From Paramarasmius palmivorus (Eukaryota > Basidiomycota > Agaricomycetes > Agaricales > Marasmiaceae), in assembly GCA_037176845.1 (NCBI GenBank), contig JAYKXP010000030.1:372001-436000 (forward strand): a stretch of DNA of 64,000 nucleotides. The letters run 5' to 3'. The position numbers and the translations under genes are program-made. Each line of letters starts with the position of its first letter. The stretch's first letter is position 1. This document shows positions 53,611 through 63,572 of this stretch, piece after piece. The notes under the pieces are model-generated. The model saw only the letters and a program-made list of their open reading frames with translations, was not told the origin of the DNA and did no database searches.

Positions 53611-55218
53611 CTAATCTTCATCGTCTTCCTCCTCGGGCATACGCGCCGCGATGGTCAAGCGTACACCAACATCTCCCATCCACTGCAGCTTTGACACCAG
53701 TGCCTCCACCGGTTCCTCGTTTTCATCGATGAAAACGATATCGACTGACTTGATACAATCCACACCGATTTCTTCCGCATAGGCGCGATCGGGGTTCCAT
53801 CTGGAGAGCAAAGCTTTCGATAGAGCTTCTTGATCGAGGTCATCGTGAACGGCGAATCGGATGTGGTTGAGTCTAGGGAGGAATGGAGAGGAAGTACCCT
53901 GATGGTCGATAGTCAATGCACCAAGCAGAGTCGGAGTTACGATGCTATTGGTGGGAGAAGGTTCGTTTGAAATGATCTTGTACTCTTCTAAACAGAGGTT
54001 CTCCAATTCTGGGGTAAGTTTGAGGAAACGTAATAGCTGTTCGTCCGTGATGGGAACCCATTGGAGGGTGAGCGAGGTGATTGAACAGCCCGACCGGCGG
54101 ATGAAGTCCAGGATAGGCTTTTCGTCCCATTGCTTCCAATCGCCATCTCCTTTGTCTGCACAATCGTCTTTACAACCGTCAATGCGCAAGGAGGACAGCT
54201 GACCGAGGGTCACATTCTGTACGCTGCAAGCCATATCGTGTCTCAAGTGGGTGACCACCGAAAGCTGTTTAGCGGATAGGACAACGGGTTCTCCTCGGTA
54301 TGAACTAAGAGAATCACCGAAATGAACCAGCTCGATAGAATCGAGGTTTGGGAGGAGTTTTAAGAAAGAGATGCCATCGTTCGTGAAGCTATTAGAGATT
54401 TTTGCGTGCCGTATTTGCCCCCATGGCAGCATACTTGCTAGGGTGAGAGGACATTCCGGTCTTATGCTAATGGTAGTCAGTGCGGGACAATGACCGAAAA
54501 GCTCGCATCGAAATTCATCATCAAACTCGTAAGAATCCTCTTCTATGAGGAGCTCTACTAGTATGGGTAGTGAACCTTTGATCGGTGCAAAGACGGGATT
54601 CTGGATGACATCCTGACGTATGCCATACAAACGCAGGCGGTGCCAACGACTCGAGTGACGAACTAGTGCCTCGATACTGGGCACTGCGTCTTGGCGAAGC
54701 TCATCGTCCTCGAAGTTCAAAGTCAGCGTGATAGGCGATGTTTTTGAGCGGTCCAAGAAAAGATGAACGAGGAAGTCCAACCAGTGAAAGTCCTTCGGCC
54801 ATTCGGCATAGTCGATGGCTATCGTCGACCATAGAGATGGCGTGGATAGTACGATTTCCCTCCAACGTCCACAAACCCTTGACAAGGTGAGTGGTTGCGT
54901 AAGGGTCTTTTCCAGCCATGTATCTTCGCAGAAGAAGGTGAAGACATTCTGCAAGATTTCGGGTGGAATTCGATGGACCGGGGCCAACAAAGAACGATAT
55001 CTGAGTATCTTCTTCTTGAGGCCATCGCGCTTGTTCTCCATGGATGCGAGGGAAGCGCGAAGACGGTTAATCTCGGTTTCATGGTCCCTAAGCTGGGCTT
55101 CCGCATCCTTTAAGATTTGTTCGAGGACGGGTCGTTCGGCAGCAGATACTGTGGAACGAAATAGCCTTTCGGTGCATTTTCCACGTTGGGTTTGTGGTAT
55201 TGGAGAGCTGGTGTTCAT
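53611..55218 (-). CDS. F-box-like/leucine-rich protein (family copy 7)
   Basis: Single exon, 535 residues from ATG 55218, chosen because T-E-R-L-F-R-S-T-V-S-A then begins near residue 15 as in the paralogues. An earlier in-frame ATG at 55278 would add 20 residues. The full plan is present: coiled coil ending K-R-D-G-L-K-K-K, F-box H-R-I-P-P-E-I-L-Q-N-V-F, C-G-R-W-R-E-I-V-L-S-T-P-S-L-W, L-F-L-D-R-S-K-T, L-P-W-G-Q-I, R-S-G-C-S-I-T-S-L-T-L-Q-W-V-P and an acidic end E-E-D-D-E-D. It is the closest in wording to the copy at 61640. Probably an SCF adaptor of unknown target. It is head-to-head with a thioesterase gene only 179 bases away. Confidence 0.87.
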   Translation of the reverse strand: MNTSSPIPQTQRGKCTERLFRSTVSAAERPVLEQILKDAEAQLRDHETEINRLRASLASMENKRDGLKKKILRYRSLLAPVHRIPPEILQNVFTFFCEDTWLEKTLTQPLTLSRVCGRWREIVLSTPSLWSTIAIDYAEWPKDFHWLDFLVHLFLDRSKTSPITLTLNFEDDELRQDAVPSIEALVRHSSRWHRLRLYGIRQDVIQNPVFAPIKGSLPILVELLIEEDSYEFDDEFRCELFGHCPALTTISIRPECPLTLASMLPWGQIRHAKISNSFTNDGISFLKLLPNLDSIELVHFGDSLSSYRGEPVVLSAKQLSVVTHLRHDMACSVQNVTLGQLSSLRIDGCKDDCADKGDGDWKQWDEKPILDFIRRSGCSITSLTLQWVPITDEQLLRFLKLTPELENLCLEEYKIISNEPSPTNSIVTPTLLGALTIDHQGTSSPFLPRLNHIRFAVHDDLDQEALSKALLSRWNPDRAYAEEIGVDCIKSVDIVFIDENEEPVEALVSKLQWMGDVGVRLTIAARMPEEEDDED

Positions 55219-55397
55219 GTTGTAAGATTTTACACAATCCAGGGCTAGATCATGACCATAGTGAGAATAAGGAATCATCAATCAACAGTAGACTGATATC
55301 CTTACCGGTCGGTGAAACAAGAAACCGGAGGTCGTGGTGGTCGTGGAGAGAGGAGTATCCTCACGTGCGAGACCGTCTCTCCAATTCACCATCACCC

Positions 55398-55994
55398 ATG
55401 CCCTCCGCAAGTCCTCCAGAAAACCTGAAAGCTCTTCGCAAAGCTGATTTCTCATATTCTCTATCATACCGAACGAGATGGTCAGCTCAATCCCCATTAT
55501 TATTGCTACTAGCTTGATTTTACCTTCACTACTAGGAGCGACAACGATCAATACTCCCATATCAACAATTCGGTCTACTACCATCTCTTCGACTCCATAA
55601 TCAACACTTATCTTATGGAGCATTGCGGTCAAGACCCAAAGACGTCGCCTCTGATAGGACTAGTCATCTCATCTTGGTGCGAGGTATGCCATTCGATGAG
55701 CCAATATCGCAACACCGGTTAACACACTTCGCATGGCAGTTCTTCAGGCCCCTCTCATTCCCTGAGGTTCTTGATTTATCTCTACGCGTAACAAAGCTAG
55801 GAAAAACGTCTGTGACATATCAAGTTGCCATATTCCAAACCGGTCAAGACAATCCTTCGGCAGTGGGAGGCTACACACACGTCTTTGTGGATCGAGATTC
55901 GCGGAGAAGTATGGCGATGGGTGATGCGGCGAGAACTGGACTGAGGAGAATTCTGGTGGACGGTGAACTGAAGGGAGCACGTTCCAAACTGTGA
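55398..55994 (+). CDS. Hotdog-fold acyl-CoA thioesterase
   Basis: Exons 55398..55480, 55536..55683 and 55740..55994 (introns 55 and 56 nt) sum to 162 codons (161 aa). The hotdog active-site region is clear: R-T-R-W-S-D-N-D-Q-Y-S-H-I-N-N-S-V-Y-Y, matching the D-x-D-x-x-x-H-x-N-N signature of 4-hydroxybenzoyl-CoA thioesterase/FadM/YbgC-type enzymes, with the catalytic Asp present. The second half has L-S-L-R-V-T-K-L-G-K-T-S-V-T-Y and G-G-Y-T-H-V-F-V-D, the typical beta strands. Expected role: hydrolysis of acyl-CoA thioesters; the chain specificity cannot be read. No presequence or membrane segment. The start ATG is followed by a Pro/Ser lead of about 10 residues. Confidence 0.88.
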
Positions 55995-56868
55995 ACACGG
56001 TACGGGGTTTAAATATTATAGTCCATTCACATTGTATCTAAGAGCTCGCAGAAGGATTTTCTTATGAAGGAACACTTTGGACATCAACGTTCTTATGTGC
56101 TTTGCTCACGTTTCTGGCCGAGTATCCGAGGAAATATCGAAAGAGAGGGCTGATCCACAGTGGCTTTTGGTCTGTTGGACTTCGAAACACGATGCTCAGG
56201 CGCCGAGCCATGTAAGGCGCGAAGCCAGCAAGATTCTGGTTCTGCACTAATAGCTGGGCCCGGAGATGGAGCTTGCGATTTCCTGTGTGTACCTCTACCA
56301 AACATGTCAGATTTTACAACTCAGATTATCTTTGTCCCAGTGTCATCATCATACCAGAAGCGTGTGTCTCGTGAAGCCCAGCAAATCTCCTTAACTATCG
56401 GACTTCTGGACTCATGTTACCACCTCAAGCTCTGGGTGTTCTAATATATAGGGTAACTTTTCCTTCCCCGAGATGTTTGAGCGAGCAGCGTTGCTCACTC
56501 TCCTCAGATGTGGAGCCTACTCAAATCCTTGCAAGCCCTGCCGTGGCGTTGCGCTGAGTAGAAGTGCTGCCTTTGGGGACGTCAGGGATAGACCACTAGT
56601 ACAAGCTGGTGAGTGGATCGCACGAATACCTCTTTGCTCTACCTGACTGTTCGGCTGGACAGGAACCCAACAGAAAGTACTCTATACCACACTTCTATGT
56701 ATATGTACAATGTCTAGCTACAATACCATATCGGCCATGTCCCCGACTGTTACCTATAATGCAAAACAGTTGAGCGCTAACAGGCGCCTACCACCCGTTT
56801 CCCAGCTCTTGAGCCTTACCTTACCGTGGTTTGAACCCAAAAATGTCACTCTTCTCTCCAAACCTCCC
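55995..56868. other. Intergenic, no gene supported
   Basis: About 870 bases between two plus-strand genes. A 94-codon plus frame (56160..56444) has no recognised domain or ATG-supported neighbour. Nothing else seen. Confidence 0.4.
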
Positions 56869-57705
56869 ATGCTAGGTAACCCAATCCAAAGCGGACTTGC
56901 ATTACATTTCACTAATTCCAACCCAAATCACTAGTAATAGGCCTCACAGGCGGAATCGCCACCGGCAAATCCACCGTCTCATCTCTCCTCCAAACCAAAC
57001 ACCACATCCCCCTCATCGACGCTGACATCCTCGCACGTAAAGTCGTCGAACCAGGAACACCTGCTCTCAAACGTATCGTATCTGCCTTTGGTTCAGATAT
57101 CCTTTTACCAGATGGAACCCTCGACCGTAAAAAACTAGGTTCAATCATCTTCAACGACGAGAAGAAGAGAAAGACGTTGAATGGAATCGTTCATCCTGCT
57201 GTGAGATGGGCAATGTTTAAGGAGGTTGTCAAGTGTTGGTTGGGCGGAGAGAAGATGTGTGTGTTGGATATACCGTTACTGGTGGAGAGTAAGCTATGGA
57301 GATGGGTTTGGGGTGTGGTGTTGGTATATTGGTGCGTACGCTCGACCTTTTCTTTCCCTTTGGAATATTTAGCCTCATATTTGCTATGGTAGCCCTCGCG
57401 AAACACAACTCCGACGTCTCATGGCTCGAGATAATTCTTCCGAAGAAGAGGCTTCATCTCGGCTCAATTCACAGTTACCTATCGACGACAAACTCGGATA
57501 TGCAGATGAAGTTATCGACAATTCAGGTAGCCGAGAAGAATTAGAGACAAAGGTTGATGCTCTCGTCATCAAGCTGGAGAAACAGGCCGGTTTGACGTGG
57601 AAGCTGGGCTGGCTCTTTCCACCATGGGGAGTAGTCTCAGCAGTGTGCGTTTTGGCTTATCGGAATCTTTGGAAACGGATACCTTCGGACAGGAAGAAAC
57701 TGTAG
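56869..57705 (+). CDS. CAB5: Dephospho-CoA kinase with C-terminal membrane anchor
   Basis: Exons 56869..56875, 56935..57331 and 57393..57705 sum to 239 codons (238 aa). The first coding exon is seven bases (ATG CTA G). Splicing creates the P-loop G-L-T-G-G-I-A-T-G-K-S-T. It is followed by I-D-A-D-I-L-A-R-K-V-V (the D-A-D motif), L-G-S-I-I-F-N-D, H-P-A-V-R, V-L-D-I-P-L-L-V-E-S and R-R-L-M-A-R-D-N, all standard for dephospho-CoA kinase, the last step of CoA synthesis. The C-terminus has a hydrophobic stretch W-K-L-G-W-L-F-P-P-W-G-V-V-S-A-V then a basic end. That fits tail anchoring, as seen for some eukaryotic enzymes at the mitochondrial outer membrane. Confidence 0.92.
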
Positions 57706-57824
57706 CGGCCTGAACAGTGTTTGAACATGTCATCTATGGGTACAATTGCGCTTGCGAATACATTTACACATTAAATACTTCAATACTCAAGGTGGGAATC
57801 GCGGGGAGTGGTATACATCGCAAC

Positions 57825-59294
57825 CTAGGGCTTGATAGCGATCTTCAAGGCTTTTCGGCTGTTCATCTTGTCGAGCGCGGCCTGGAAGTCTTCAAGCTTA
57901 TAGACGTCGGTGACCATGCCCTTGACCTTGACCTTGCCACTGTCAAGGTAGGCGACGGCACGAGGGAAACAGAAGGTCTGTGAGAAGGAACCAATGATCT
58001 TAAAGATAACGCGGTGAGTATCTAGTTCGTCCGCGAAGAGTATAGATTACTCACTCTAATCTCGTCACCAAAGATCTTTGAGGGTGGCCAGTGAACGAGG
58101 GCCTTGTTCTCATACACGCCATAGATCATCAAGGTTCCTCCTCTCCTGACGTAGTTGATACTCTCGTTCGCGAGCTTCTCGACACCGGTAGCCTCAACGA
58201 CGACGTCGAAACCGTATGGATTATCTTCCTTGAGCTTCTGCCACTGAGGCTCGGGGTTCTCTCGGTCCAGCTCAATGTACTCGTCTGCGGCATCGAGATC
58301 TTTGGCAATGTCCATCTTGATACCCTTGTTGGCAGCGATGACAACACGGTGAGCACCGTTGAGTTTGAGGAGTTGGGCGAGGATGAGACCCGTAGGTCCA
58401 GCACCCAATAGGAGGACCTCAATGCCCACAGGAGGATTGAGTTTGTCGAGACCATGGATGGCGCAAGCGGCGGGCTCGAGAAGCGTCGATTCCTCATCGG
58501 TGAGATTCTTGATCTTGTACAGTTTGCTTTGGTGGCTAAAAGAAAACGTTAGCAACAATTTAGGCGCCCAGGCATCGGACCTACTAGAGGATATATTCAG
58601 CAAAACCACCGTCCCTGGTGACACCGGCAGCACCGAAGTCTTCACACATCAAGGACTCGCCACGTCTGCAGTAAAAGCAGTTACCGCACTGGAAGCCGGA
58701 TTAGCGCATTCTCGAAAGTCAAGCAAGATAAACTCACAGTCGAGCCGACATCAGCGACACAGCGGTCACCCATATCAAAGCCCTTGACGTTCTTTCCCAT
58801 CTCAACGACAGTCCCGATCGCTTCATGACCAGGGATGAGCTAAGATAGCGTAGATGAGTATTCCGGGCAATGTATACAACGATATTTCGTTTCTTACAGG
58901 GAATTTTGAGATGAATTCGCCTATAAAACTCTGGACTTAGCCGATGCTCGATAGAAAACGCGACTCTACGCACCTTCGTGAATGTGCCCGTCGGTACCAC
59001 AGACACCTGAAACCGGGTCATAGATTGATCAACGGCGAGGTCGATTGATAGAATCGCGTTCAAGGACACGTACCGCAACATGTAACTATCGGCGAGGGTC
59101 AACGTCCATATCGCCCAACGGAAATCAAAGCGCGCGTACCTTTGAGAAGAACATCGTCATCACCAACCTGGGGAATCGGAACCTGCTTGATTTCGAACTT
59201 CCTGGGCTGATGGCGATGAGATATGAGAGAATATGACGAAGTACCATTCACTTACTTCGTGATAGTAAAGGGCTTTCATGGATCCTTGAGGCAT
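57825..59294 (-). CDS. Zinc-dependent medium-chain dehydrogenase, polyol (D-arabinitol) type
   Basis: Nine exons, complement of 57825..57998, 58055..58535, 58585..58688, 58738..58839, 58898..58920, 58974..59006, 59074..59085, 59140..59201 and 59245..59294, sum to 347 codons (346 aa). One exon is 12 nt. Motifs: catalytic-zinc [18 protein letters not shown], structural-zinc C-G-N-C-x-x-C-R-R-G-x-x-x-x-C, and a Rossmann turn [11 protein letters not shown] late [14 protein letters not shown] segment is typical of the arabinitol/sorbitol dehydrogenase group. Expected reaction: NAD(P)-linked oxidation of a sugar alcohol. The first intron as modelled is only 43 nt (59202..59244), the shortest here, so the N-terminal junction is slightly uncertain. 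Confidence 0.88.
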
Positions 59295-60068
59295 ATTGGA
59301 ATCAGATATCGATGATGGGGGAAGACAAGAGAGGTGTAAAGGGTAGCGATCCCGAGCTTGAGCTTTGGCTTTATAGCGAAGCTGGAAGACCGATATATGA
59401 CGTCATGGGTCTTCCAGCTTCCTTTTTTGAACCTTCCCTTAATTTTCTTCACCTCTCAAAATTTTATTGACGGGAAATGACGTTGAGAGTTCATACTGCT
59501 ATCTCATATATTTGGCTAGCATATAGATACTTGGGGTACAATTCTATGATAGCTGGGGTTACGAAGCTTCATTTCGAGGCTGACATCGCTGATTCTGGTA
59601 CGTCGTCATCGTCTTGATTTGGGGTACCTTTTTCCCAAATTTTTCTCAAGATTCCTCACATGTGGTCATAAACCAAGCTGAAAGGTCCTGATCCAAAAGA
59701 TCCGATGTCATAGATCCTGAGATAAGGCACTATTGGGAAGTTTGCTTGTATGAAATAGCGCGGCCGGGATACTCTAGCATCAGAAGAAAGTGGAGCGGAA
59801 CGATAATTTCGCCGTTCGGGAGAGTGATGAATGTCCGAGCTTGTCGCACACTTTTTGACTGGCTTCCGTCGTTCAGGAAGAGCTTCTACTGCACGTCCAG
59901 GACGTCCTCGACGAGTCGCGACTCGCGTCGTGTAGAGATCCCGTGACTGGCACACAAAGTCACGTGAAGCCTCGGCATGGTTAGAAAAAAATTCTGACGC
60001 GTCAAACGGCTGCACTTTTCTGCTTTACAATGCACTGGTCATTCCCCGGCTCTTAAGTTACTTGGAGA
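59295..60068. promoter_or_regulatory. Divergent promoter region (dehydrogenase / mitochondrial carrier)
   Basis: 774 bases between divergent starts. Overlapping frames of 119 and 66 codons on opposite strands at 59656..60015 have no recognised domain. The inverted hexamer pair of GACGTCATG-like sequence near 59400 is a possible CRE-type site. No gene called. Confidence 0.4.
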
Positions 60069-61482
60069 ATGCACTCGGATGGCAGGACATCAGAATCTGT
60101 CTTTATTGAAGATGAAGATCCTGCAGTCATGACCGTCAAGGCTGCAGTGCAAGATATAGCTTTCGGAAGCGTAAGTCAGCATTCACTTGCAAGAAGAGTT
60201 GTACTTGCTAACTCTGGATTAGATTGCAGGAATGGTTTCGGAGGTCTTTGAATATCCCTTTGACTTGGCCAAAGTCCGTCTGCAGTCCCAGTTACTTTCA
60301 GAAGGACAGCCGACATTTAAAGGACCGATAGATTGTCTTGTGAAAACGTGGAAGGAAGAGGGTGTTAGAGGTCTATATCGCGTGAGTTGTCCTCTGAATA
60401 TATGTCTACAGACATGAAAATAGTTTTCATAGGGATTGCCAGTCCCACTAGTTGGGTCCATGGCGGAAACAGCAGCAATATTCGTCGCATATTCCTACTT
60501 CCAGAAGATCATACGCCGATATAATTCACAAGAAGCACCTTTATCTATATCTCAACTAGGTCTTGCTGCAGCTGGTGCCGGAGCAACAGCGAGCTTTATT
60601 TTGTACGGCCCAAATATCTATATCGTTCAAAACGAGACCTAATTTGCCCATAGAACTCCAATAGAACTCGTCAAGTGTAAACTTCAAGTTCAAATGATGA
60701 ACACCCACACACCAGCGCGTGTTCCTCCAATTGTACACGTCCCTCCAAAAGCTATAGCCGAGCTCAAGGTCGGCACGTCTGCATCCCCATTCAGCACAAC
60801 ACCAACATCCATTCACTCAACTCCTCACTCGACCGCTCGTCCACCAGGACCCTTATCAATCGTGCGAAATATCATCCAAACTCATGGCCTACGTGGACTC
60901 TGGCTAGGGCACACTGGAACCGTACTCCGTGAAACTGGCGGAACTGCCGTGTGGTTCGCGACCAAGGAGTGGTTTGCACGGGGTCTTCAAGCTCGCAGAA
61001 GCCCATATCCTTCCGAAAAGCCCTCCGCTCGGGGCTCGACCTCAGACTCACTGCTTCCATGGGAATCTGCGTTAGCAGGTGCTCTCTCAGGAGCCATCTG
61101 TGTCGCAGCGCTGTACCCCGCCGATACCGTAAAGAGTGCCATGCAGACCGAAGAGGAGTTTCGCGAATACAGAGCTAGTAATATGAGGGCTGCAAAGGAG
61201 TGGTCGACTTCGAGTATGGAAGCAATACCGAAGAGGGAGTATCACACGTATTCGCAGTCTCGTCGAGGCTTGTGGTCTTCATCCATCGCTAGAGCCACTC
61301 CCTCTCGTCCACCGATAATACCATTACCTCCAAGCTCCTTCGTACAGACTTTCACCAAGATCTATTCCACACATGGACTAAATGGGCTCTATTCGGGATG
61401 TGGGATGACGATGGCACGCGCCATTCCTAGTAGTGGGATTGTGTTCTTAGTTTATGATGGATTGACGGCGTGGTTTGCTTAA
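60069..61482 (+). CDS. ORT1: Mitochondrial carrier, ornithine/basic amino acid type
   Basis: Exons 60069..60170, 60223..60381, 60433..60602 and 60654..61482 sum to 420 codons (419 aa). Three carrier repeats are shown by P-F-D-L-A-K, P-I-E-L-V-K and P-A-D-T-V-K, each at the end of an odd helix. Details such as F-E-Y-P-F-D, G-L-P-V-P-L-V-G-S-M-A-E-T-A-A-I-F and L-T-P-I-E-L-V-K-C-K-L-Q resemble the ornithine carrier Ort1/Arg11, which links mitochondrial ornithine with cytosolic arginine synthesis. At 419 residues it is about 100 longer than usual, because of Pro/Ser/Thr-rich inserts after repeats 2 and 3. It acts in the inner mitochondrial membrane. Confidence 0.85.
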
Positions 61483-61639
61483 ACGAGATTGCTTTCGTTT
61501 TTTATTTATCTTAGATGCTATCATTCCTAATACCCAGTGCACATAGAATAGGTGTATATTAGCCAATGAACACTCCAGCTCCACGGCATCGACAGCAGAA
61601 AGGATATTACAACTGATCTCAAAGCTTGTCCATCATCTG

Positions 61640-63247
61640 CTACGTATCTCCTACCACAAGTGTGGATACCGAAACCTGTGCTCCTGCAACAGCCATCCAA
61701 CGCAGTTCAGCACTTAGAGTTTCCCCCAAACAATCCGTAGTGGCGCCGGTTAGGATGACTACTCCGACTGAATTGATACAGTCAACACCAACTTCTGCTG
61801 CGTAGACGGTGTCTGGTACCCATCTCGACGTCACGGCTCTCAAAATGGCTTGTCTGTCCAGATCAGATGAGTGTACGACGATCGACAACTCGGAGAGCCT
61901 GGGGAGGTAGAGAGCTGTCGTCTGTTCGTGGTCGAAATTCAGTCTGTCGAGGAATGATTTCGTGACGATCCTGTTTTTACGTTCGACTCCACGATGGTAT
62001 TCCTCGATATGTAGTTTTGAAAGGGTCGGTATATTTTGAAGAAGATGGATAATTTGGGTATCCGAAATGGGCACCCATTGCAATGACAAGGAAGTGAGTG
62101 TACAAGCTGATCGTTCCAAGAAGTCGGTGACGCAGTTCCCCTCCCACCATTTCCAAGTGGTGCTGGGGGATTCGTCACACCCAGAGATGTGAAGGGAAGA
62201 CAACCGCCTCGCTGTGATGTGATTCATTACATCCGTGACTTCTGAGCATTCGGAAGCCATTACAGTGAGCTGCTTGATATTGGATACTATGTGTTCCTCG
62301 GAATGCTGTGCGCCGGGGTGGTGTACGCCGCCAACACAGTCGAGTTTTAATTGTTCGATGTTGTTAACAAGGGTCAAGAACAACAGGCCTGGTCGAGCAT
62401 AGCTATCGAAAAGAGTGAGCGACCTGATCTGGCCCCAGGGCAGAGGACAGCCGACTGTCAAGGAACTGTTTGGTTTGAGCTCAAGGGAGGACAACGCAGG
62501 GCAGTCACCAAACAGGTCGCAGTTGAACTCCATCGCAGCAGGAATATCGTGTGGTTCGCGGGATACTTTCAGAGATGAAAGAATCGGGAGACGTCCTTTA
62601 ATGGGATGAAATACGGGGTGTTGGATGACTTCGTCCTTGACTCCCACAAACTCGACGGTACGCCAACGACCCGAGTGGTGAACGAGTGCATCCATAGCCG
62701 GTATGAAGTCGCTGTGGAGATCGAAATCCCCGAAATCCAGAATCAGTTTTAGTGGAGATGTGTGTGACCGTTCTAAGAAAAGGTGCATGAGCCGTTCGAG
62801 ACGATGGAATTTTCCTGTCCAATGGGATGGCTGGAAACATATTGATGCCCACAGAGACGCCATCCCTAGTGCAATGTCTCTCCAACGTCCACATATCTTT
62901 GAAACAATGACCACCGGGTGACTGGATGATGTTTCTAGCCAATAGGTTCCTTCACAGACAAAGCCGAAAATAGTTCGTAGGATCTCCGGTGGCATGCGAT
63001 GAATTGGTGATAAAAGGGCGCGACATCTCGCGAATTTCTTCTTTAGACCACTGCGTTTATTCTCCAGCGCTACAATAGCTGCCCTGATCTTGTCCATCTC
63101 CTGTCGACGACCCTCCAACTCTTTTTCCAAGCTTGCCAAATCCTTCTCTATGTTGCTCAGGAGCTCCGTAACGATAGGTTGGTCTGAAGATGTGATAGTA
63201 CTCCGGAAGAGTCGTTGCATCGGGTTCGAGGCGGAGGTCGTGTCCAT
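61640..63247 (-). CDS. F-box-like/leucine-rich protein (family copy 8)
   Basis: Single exon of 535 residues from ATG 63247, the first in-frame ATG. The N-terminal block M-Q-R-L-F-R-S-T-I-T-S-S-D-Q-P starts at residue 10. The coiled coil is seven to eight residues longer than in the other copies (extra L-E-K-E-L-E-G-R). The F-box is H-R-M-P-P-E-I-L-R-T-I-F. LRR landmarks: C-G-R-W-R-D-I-A-L, L-F-L-E-R-S-H-T-S, F-H-P-I-K-G-R-L-P-I-L, L-P-W-G-Q-I-R, R-S-A-C-T-L-T-S-L-S-L-Q-W-V-P. Probably intact and functional as an SCF substrate adaptor; the target is unknown. Confidence 0.87.
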   Translation of the reverse strand: MDTTSASNPMQRLFRSTITSSDQPIVTELLSNIEKDLASLEKELEGRRQEMDKIRAAIVALENKRSGLKKKFARCRALLSPIHRMPPEILRTIFGFVCEGTYWLETSSSHPVVIVSKICGRWRDIALGMASLWASICFQPSHWTGKFHRLERLMHLFLERSHTSPLKLILDFGDFDLHSDFIPAMDALVHHSGRWRTVEFVGVKDEVIQHPVFHPIKGRLPILSSLKVSREPHDIPAAMEFNCDLFGDCPALSSLELKPNSSLTVGCPLPWGQIRSLTLFDSYARPGLLFLTLVNNIEQLKLDCVGGVHHPGAQHSEEHIVSNIKQLTVMASECSEVTDVMNHITARRLSSLHISGCDESPSTTWKWWEGNCVTDFLERSACTLTSLSLQWVPISDTQIIHLLQNIPTLSKLHIEEYHRGVERKNRIVTKSFLDRLNFDHEQTTALYLPRLSELSIVVHSSDLDRQAILRAVTSRWVPDTVYAAEVGVDCINSVGVVILTGATTDCLGETLSAELRWMAVAGAQVSVSTLVVGDT

Positions 63248-63572
63248 GGAGCTTGCGCGGGTTTCACTTCAATCTGGTGAAAACATCAGCTACGATAGCG
63301 TCCTGGGAGCTCAGGCAACACATACCGTAAATAAATCGTTCAATCACCCTGCCGAAAACAATGTCAGCTTTGGTAGAGACGAGATGATTTTGTCCCTACA
63401 GTGGTGGTCCAGAAACAAAGACGATAGCGCTTCAAGTTAGGCCTAGGCGCTATGAGCGTCTGAGCACTCGGGGCTTGTCGCTAGATTGTATTCACGGCAA
63501 CTTCTAAATACTCTATGGTGAAAAGTCTAAGGTGCAGGCCTAAGTAGGGAGCTGTGACTAAGGGTATCTGCT
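63248..63572. other. F-box promoter and GMC 3' end, no gene seen
   Basis: 325 bases of tandem minus-strand spacer with a short plus frame that is antisense to the F-box leader. Confidence 0.4.

Noticed and set aside
59656..60015. Overlapping opposite-strand frames upstream of the mitochondrial carrier
   Set aside because: Neither has a recognisable domain or splice sites, and both lie in the divergent promoter of two well-supported genes.
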